A stretch of DNA of 7,266 bases from the NCBI GenBank assembly GCA_029882675.1, contig JAOUKJ010000198.1, forward strand, positions 1-7,266. Direction: 5' to 3'. The position numbers were made by a program, and so were the translations under genes. This DNA comes from Cyclobacteriaceae bacterium (GTDB taxonomy: Bacteria; Bacteroidota; Bacteroidia; Cytophagales; Cyclobacteriaceae). The stretch's first letter is position 1. Every line of letters starts with the position of its first letter. Under the pieces are notes generated by a model. The model saw nothing but the letters and a program-made list of their open reading frames with translations. It was not told the origin of the DNA and made no database searches. Below are positions 5,763-7,266 of this stretch, one piece after another.

Positions 5763-5770
5763 TGTCTTTG
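5763..5770 (+). promoter_or_regulatory. Possible -7 element for the DUF2807 lipoprotein gene
   Basis: TGTCTTTG differs from TAnnTTTG at one base and lies 27 bases before the ATG at 5798. That spacing is the same as for the rpsU and DUF302 promoters, allowing for leader length. No TTG is found at the -33 distance, where the sequence runs into the region just after the hpf terminator. A promoter is needed here because of that terminator, but this exact element is tentative. Confidence 0.3.
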
Positions 5771-5797
5771 AACTAAAAACTCAAAAACAGGATTACA

Positions 5798-6526
5798 ATG
5801 AAAACTTTAAGCACACTTATTATCAGCGCAATGGTGGTTGTTTCCGGATGTATCAACGACTATTATGAAAAACCCTGCCTGAGAGGCAACAATAATATCA
5901 TAACGCAGACACGCTCCGTTGAATTATTTGGTGAAATTGATTCCGAAATATTTGGAGACCTGAATATTGTCATAACGGATATGCCAAATAATGAAATAAC
6001 GATTACCGGTGAAAGCAACATTATCAATGAAATAACCACAGAAGTGGTTAATGGACGCCTGAAAGTCGATGCTTGCCATTGCTTGCGTTTTCATAAAAGA
6101 CTATCCATCACGATGAATACGGATCAGCTCAATTACCTGCGTTTGAAAGGCGCTGGTAATGCATGGGTTACCGGCCTTAACCGCACAGATGATATGAAAG
6201 TAGCCATTACAGGAACGGGCGAGATCACCATGGATAATATAGAGACCAATCGATTACATGCGCTCATCACGGGTGAGGGAGAAATCACCACCTCCGGATC
6301 AGTCATTGAACAACAGATTTATATTACCGGGATTGGACATTATTATGGATATGACACCCAGGCAGATATCACAGACGTTTCCATCACGGGCACAGGCAGT
6401 GTGTATGTTGCTACAAATGAAATCCTGGATGTTAGGATTGACGGTGTGGGAACCGTAAAATATAAAGGAGATCCACAGGTAAATGTAAGAGCCGTATTAA
6501 CCGGAAAGGTTATTAAAGAAGGATAA
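5798..6526 (+). CDS. DUF2807 (head GIN domain) lipoprotein
   Basis: This 242-residue protein has a lipoprotein signal: hydrophobic residues 5-16 followed by the lipobox VSGC with lipid-bearing C18. It is therefore membrane-anchored, facing the periplasm or cell surface. The rest is a DUF2807 domain (PF10988, 'head GIN domain', a right-handed beta-helix-like fold of unknown function that is common in Bacteroidetes). The repeat is visible: Gly-x-Gly turns at 118-120 (KGAG), 139-141 (ITGTG), 159-161 (ITGEG), 178-180 (ITGIG), 198-200 (ITGTG) and 216-218 (IDGVG), spaced 18-21 residues apart, one per presumed helical coil. The usual opening is also seen as SEIFGDLNIVIT followed by NNEITITGE. Extra cysteines C27, C93 and C95 might form a disulfide. 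Adhesin or scaffold roles have been suggested for the family but are not demonstrated. It lies 50 bases before the lactonase gene, with no clear terminator between them, so co-transcription is possible. Confidence 0.9.
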   Translation: MKTLSTLIISAMVVVSGCINDYYEKPCLRGNNNIITQTRSVELFGEIDSEIFGDLNIVITDMPNNEITITGESNIINEITTEVVNGRLKVDACHCLRFHKRLSITMNTDQLNYLRLKGAGNAWVTGLNRTDDMKVAITGTGEITMDNIETNRLHALITGEGEITTSGSVIEQQIYITGIGHYYGYDTQADITDVSITGTGSVYVATNEILDVRIDGVGTVKYKGDPQVNVRAVLTGKVIKEG

Positions 6527-6576
6527 ATAATTTCTGCTTATCTTTAAGCTTGCAATAATTATCTAAACCCAGACCT

Positions 6577-7266
6577 ATGAACAAGTTTAAAGTATTTGGC
6601 CTGGCCATGGCATTGTTTTGGCTGACTATGGTGGCATGTACACCTGCTCAAGAGGGAAATACCAACGAAGAAAGCAATCTGACAAAAGGGGAGGCGTCAG
6701 TTGCTGATACTGAGGTTCTCCCTTTTTTTATTGGAACGTATACCAATGATACCATAAAGGGCATTTATTATTCGATTTTAGATCTGTCGAGTGGGCAAAT
6801 GAAGGCTCCGGCGTTGGCAGCGGAGTCAAAAAATCCATCTTTCCTGACACTATCATCAGACCAAAAGCACCTGTATGCCGTCAATGAGCTATCTCCTGAA
6901 GAGAGCCAGGTTACTTCTTTTTCAGTGGATAAGAAAGAAGGTAAACTTACAGAAATCAACAGCATAAGTGCCCAGGGTGGTGCACCTTGTTATGTTTCGA
7001 TCAGTCGGGATGGTTCCCGTGGCTATGTAGCCAATTATGTTGGGGGCAATGTGATCTCCTTCGGAATCAATACGGATGGCCACCTGGAAGGACCTGCACA
7101 AAGTATAAAACATGAAGGGAGCAGTATTACGGAAAGACAAGGGAACCCGCATGCCCATTCTATTATTCCGCACCCCACATTGCCATACATCTATGCTGCT
7201 GATCTGGGCACCGACCAGGTATTTATTTATAAAGCGGATGGCGAAGGGGCCCTGACAAAAAATGAA
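6577..7266 (+). CDS. Lactonase family beta-propeller protein (6-phosphogluconolactonase type), lipoprotein, 3' end cut off
   Basis: The frame is open for 230 codons from ATG 6577 to the right edge, so roughly the last 40% of a typical family member (about 350-400 residues) is missing. The N-terminus is a lipoprotein-type signal (hydrophobic 7-19, lipobox MVAC, C21), followed by a polar, acidic linker (about 22-47). The Lactonase domain (PF10282, seven-bladed propeller) starts at about 49. Recognisable blade motifs are PFFIGTYT at 49-56, KGIYYSILD, NPSFLTLSSDQKHLYAVNE at 86-104, GGAPCYVSISRDG at 134-146, NYVGGNV at 153-159 and NPHAHSIIPHP at 190-200. The last of these holds residues grouped around the presumed active centre. 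Cytoplasmic relatives hydrolyse 6-phosphogluconolactone in the pentose phosphate pathway. The export signal suggests a different, extracytoplasmic lactone or sugar substrate. It follows the DUF2807 gene by 50 bases. A near-match -7 box (TATCTTTA, 6539-6546) could give it its own promoter. Confidence 0.9.
   Translation, partial: MNKFKVFGLAMALFWLTMVACTPAQEGNTNEESNLTKGEASVADTEVLPFFIGTYTNDTIKGIYYSILDLSSGQMKAPALAAESKNPSFLTLSSDQKHLYAVNELSPEESQVTSFSVDKKEGKLTEINSISAQGGAPCYVSISRDGSRGYVANYVGGNVISFGINTDGHLEGPAQSIKHEGSSITERQGNPHAHSIIPHPTLPYIYAADLGTDQVFIYKADGEGALTKNE

Noticed and set aside
6922..7173. Minus-strand open frame of 83 residues at the right end (and another at 6768-6965).
   Set aside because: Both lie antisense to the lactonase coding frame, which is uninterrupted to the window edge and carries clear family motifs.

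Overview
The window looks like an ordinary chromosomal stretch from a member of the Bacteroidetes, probably a Cytophagales-type environmental bacterium (the order is an inference). The evidence is threefold. First, promoter elements match the Bacteroidetes pattern TTG-N(~20)-TAnnTTTG, best seen before rpsU and in part before the DUF302 gene. Second, almost no gene has a Shine-Dalgarno sequence; rpsU is the one striking exception. Third, the families present are typical of the phylum: DUF1080, a DUF2807 head-GIN lipoprotein, a lipoprotein lactonase, and the gene order rpsU-xerC-hpf. The DNA is moderately AT-rich throughout, with no abrupt change in composition, and I see no transposase, phage gene, CRISPR array, tRNA or rRNA.

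Layout. 1-1007 (minus): the first 335 residues of a cation:proton antiporter, cut by the left window edge. 1108-1656 (minus): an exported thioredoxin-fold protein with no cysteine left after signal cleavage; a clear terminator separates it from the antiporter. 1875-2480 (plus): a secreted DUF1080 (3-keto-disaccharide hydrolase type) protein, divergent from the previous gene. 2641-3030 (plus): a small DUF302 protein. 3086-4054 (minus): a PLP enzyme very like serine racemase, convergent with DUF302 and sharing a perfect 19-bp inverted repeat with it. 4204-5674 (plus): rpsU, xerC (tyrosine recombinase) and hpf (ribosome hibernation factor), with one terminator between rpsU and xerC and a strong one after hpf. 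5798-6526 (plus): a DUF2807 lipoprotein with an approximately 20-residue Gly-x-Gly repeat. 6577 to the right edge (plus): the first 230 residues of a beta-propeller lactonase of the 6-phosphogluconolactonase family, apparently a lipoprotein.

How the parts relate. The rpsU-xerC-hpf block is the only group with a coherent theme. Two of its genes encode ribosome-associated proteins, and rpsU carries a complete Shine-Dalgarno sequence. That fits the known Bacteroidia arrangement in which bS21 helps mask the anti-Shine-Dalgarno of 16S rRNA, so rpsU can sense its own product. The other genes look like independent housekeeping or envelope genes, several with their own terminators. I found no convincing sign of a new multi-gene system. 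The points most worth checking are the rpsU leader, the terminator abutting the xerC start codon, the cysteine-free thioredoxin-like protein, the serine racemase-like metal site and the export signal on the lactonase. No gap between genes exceeds 300 bases.
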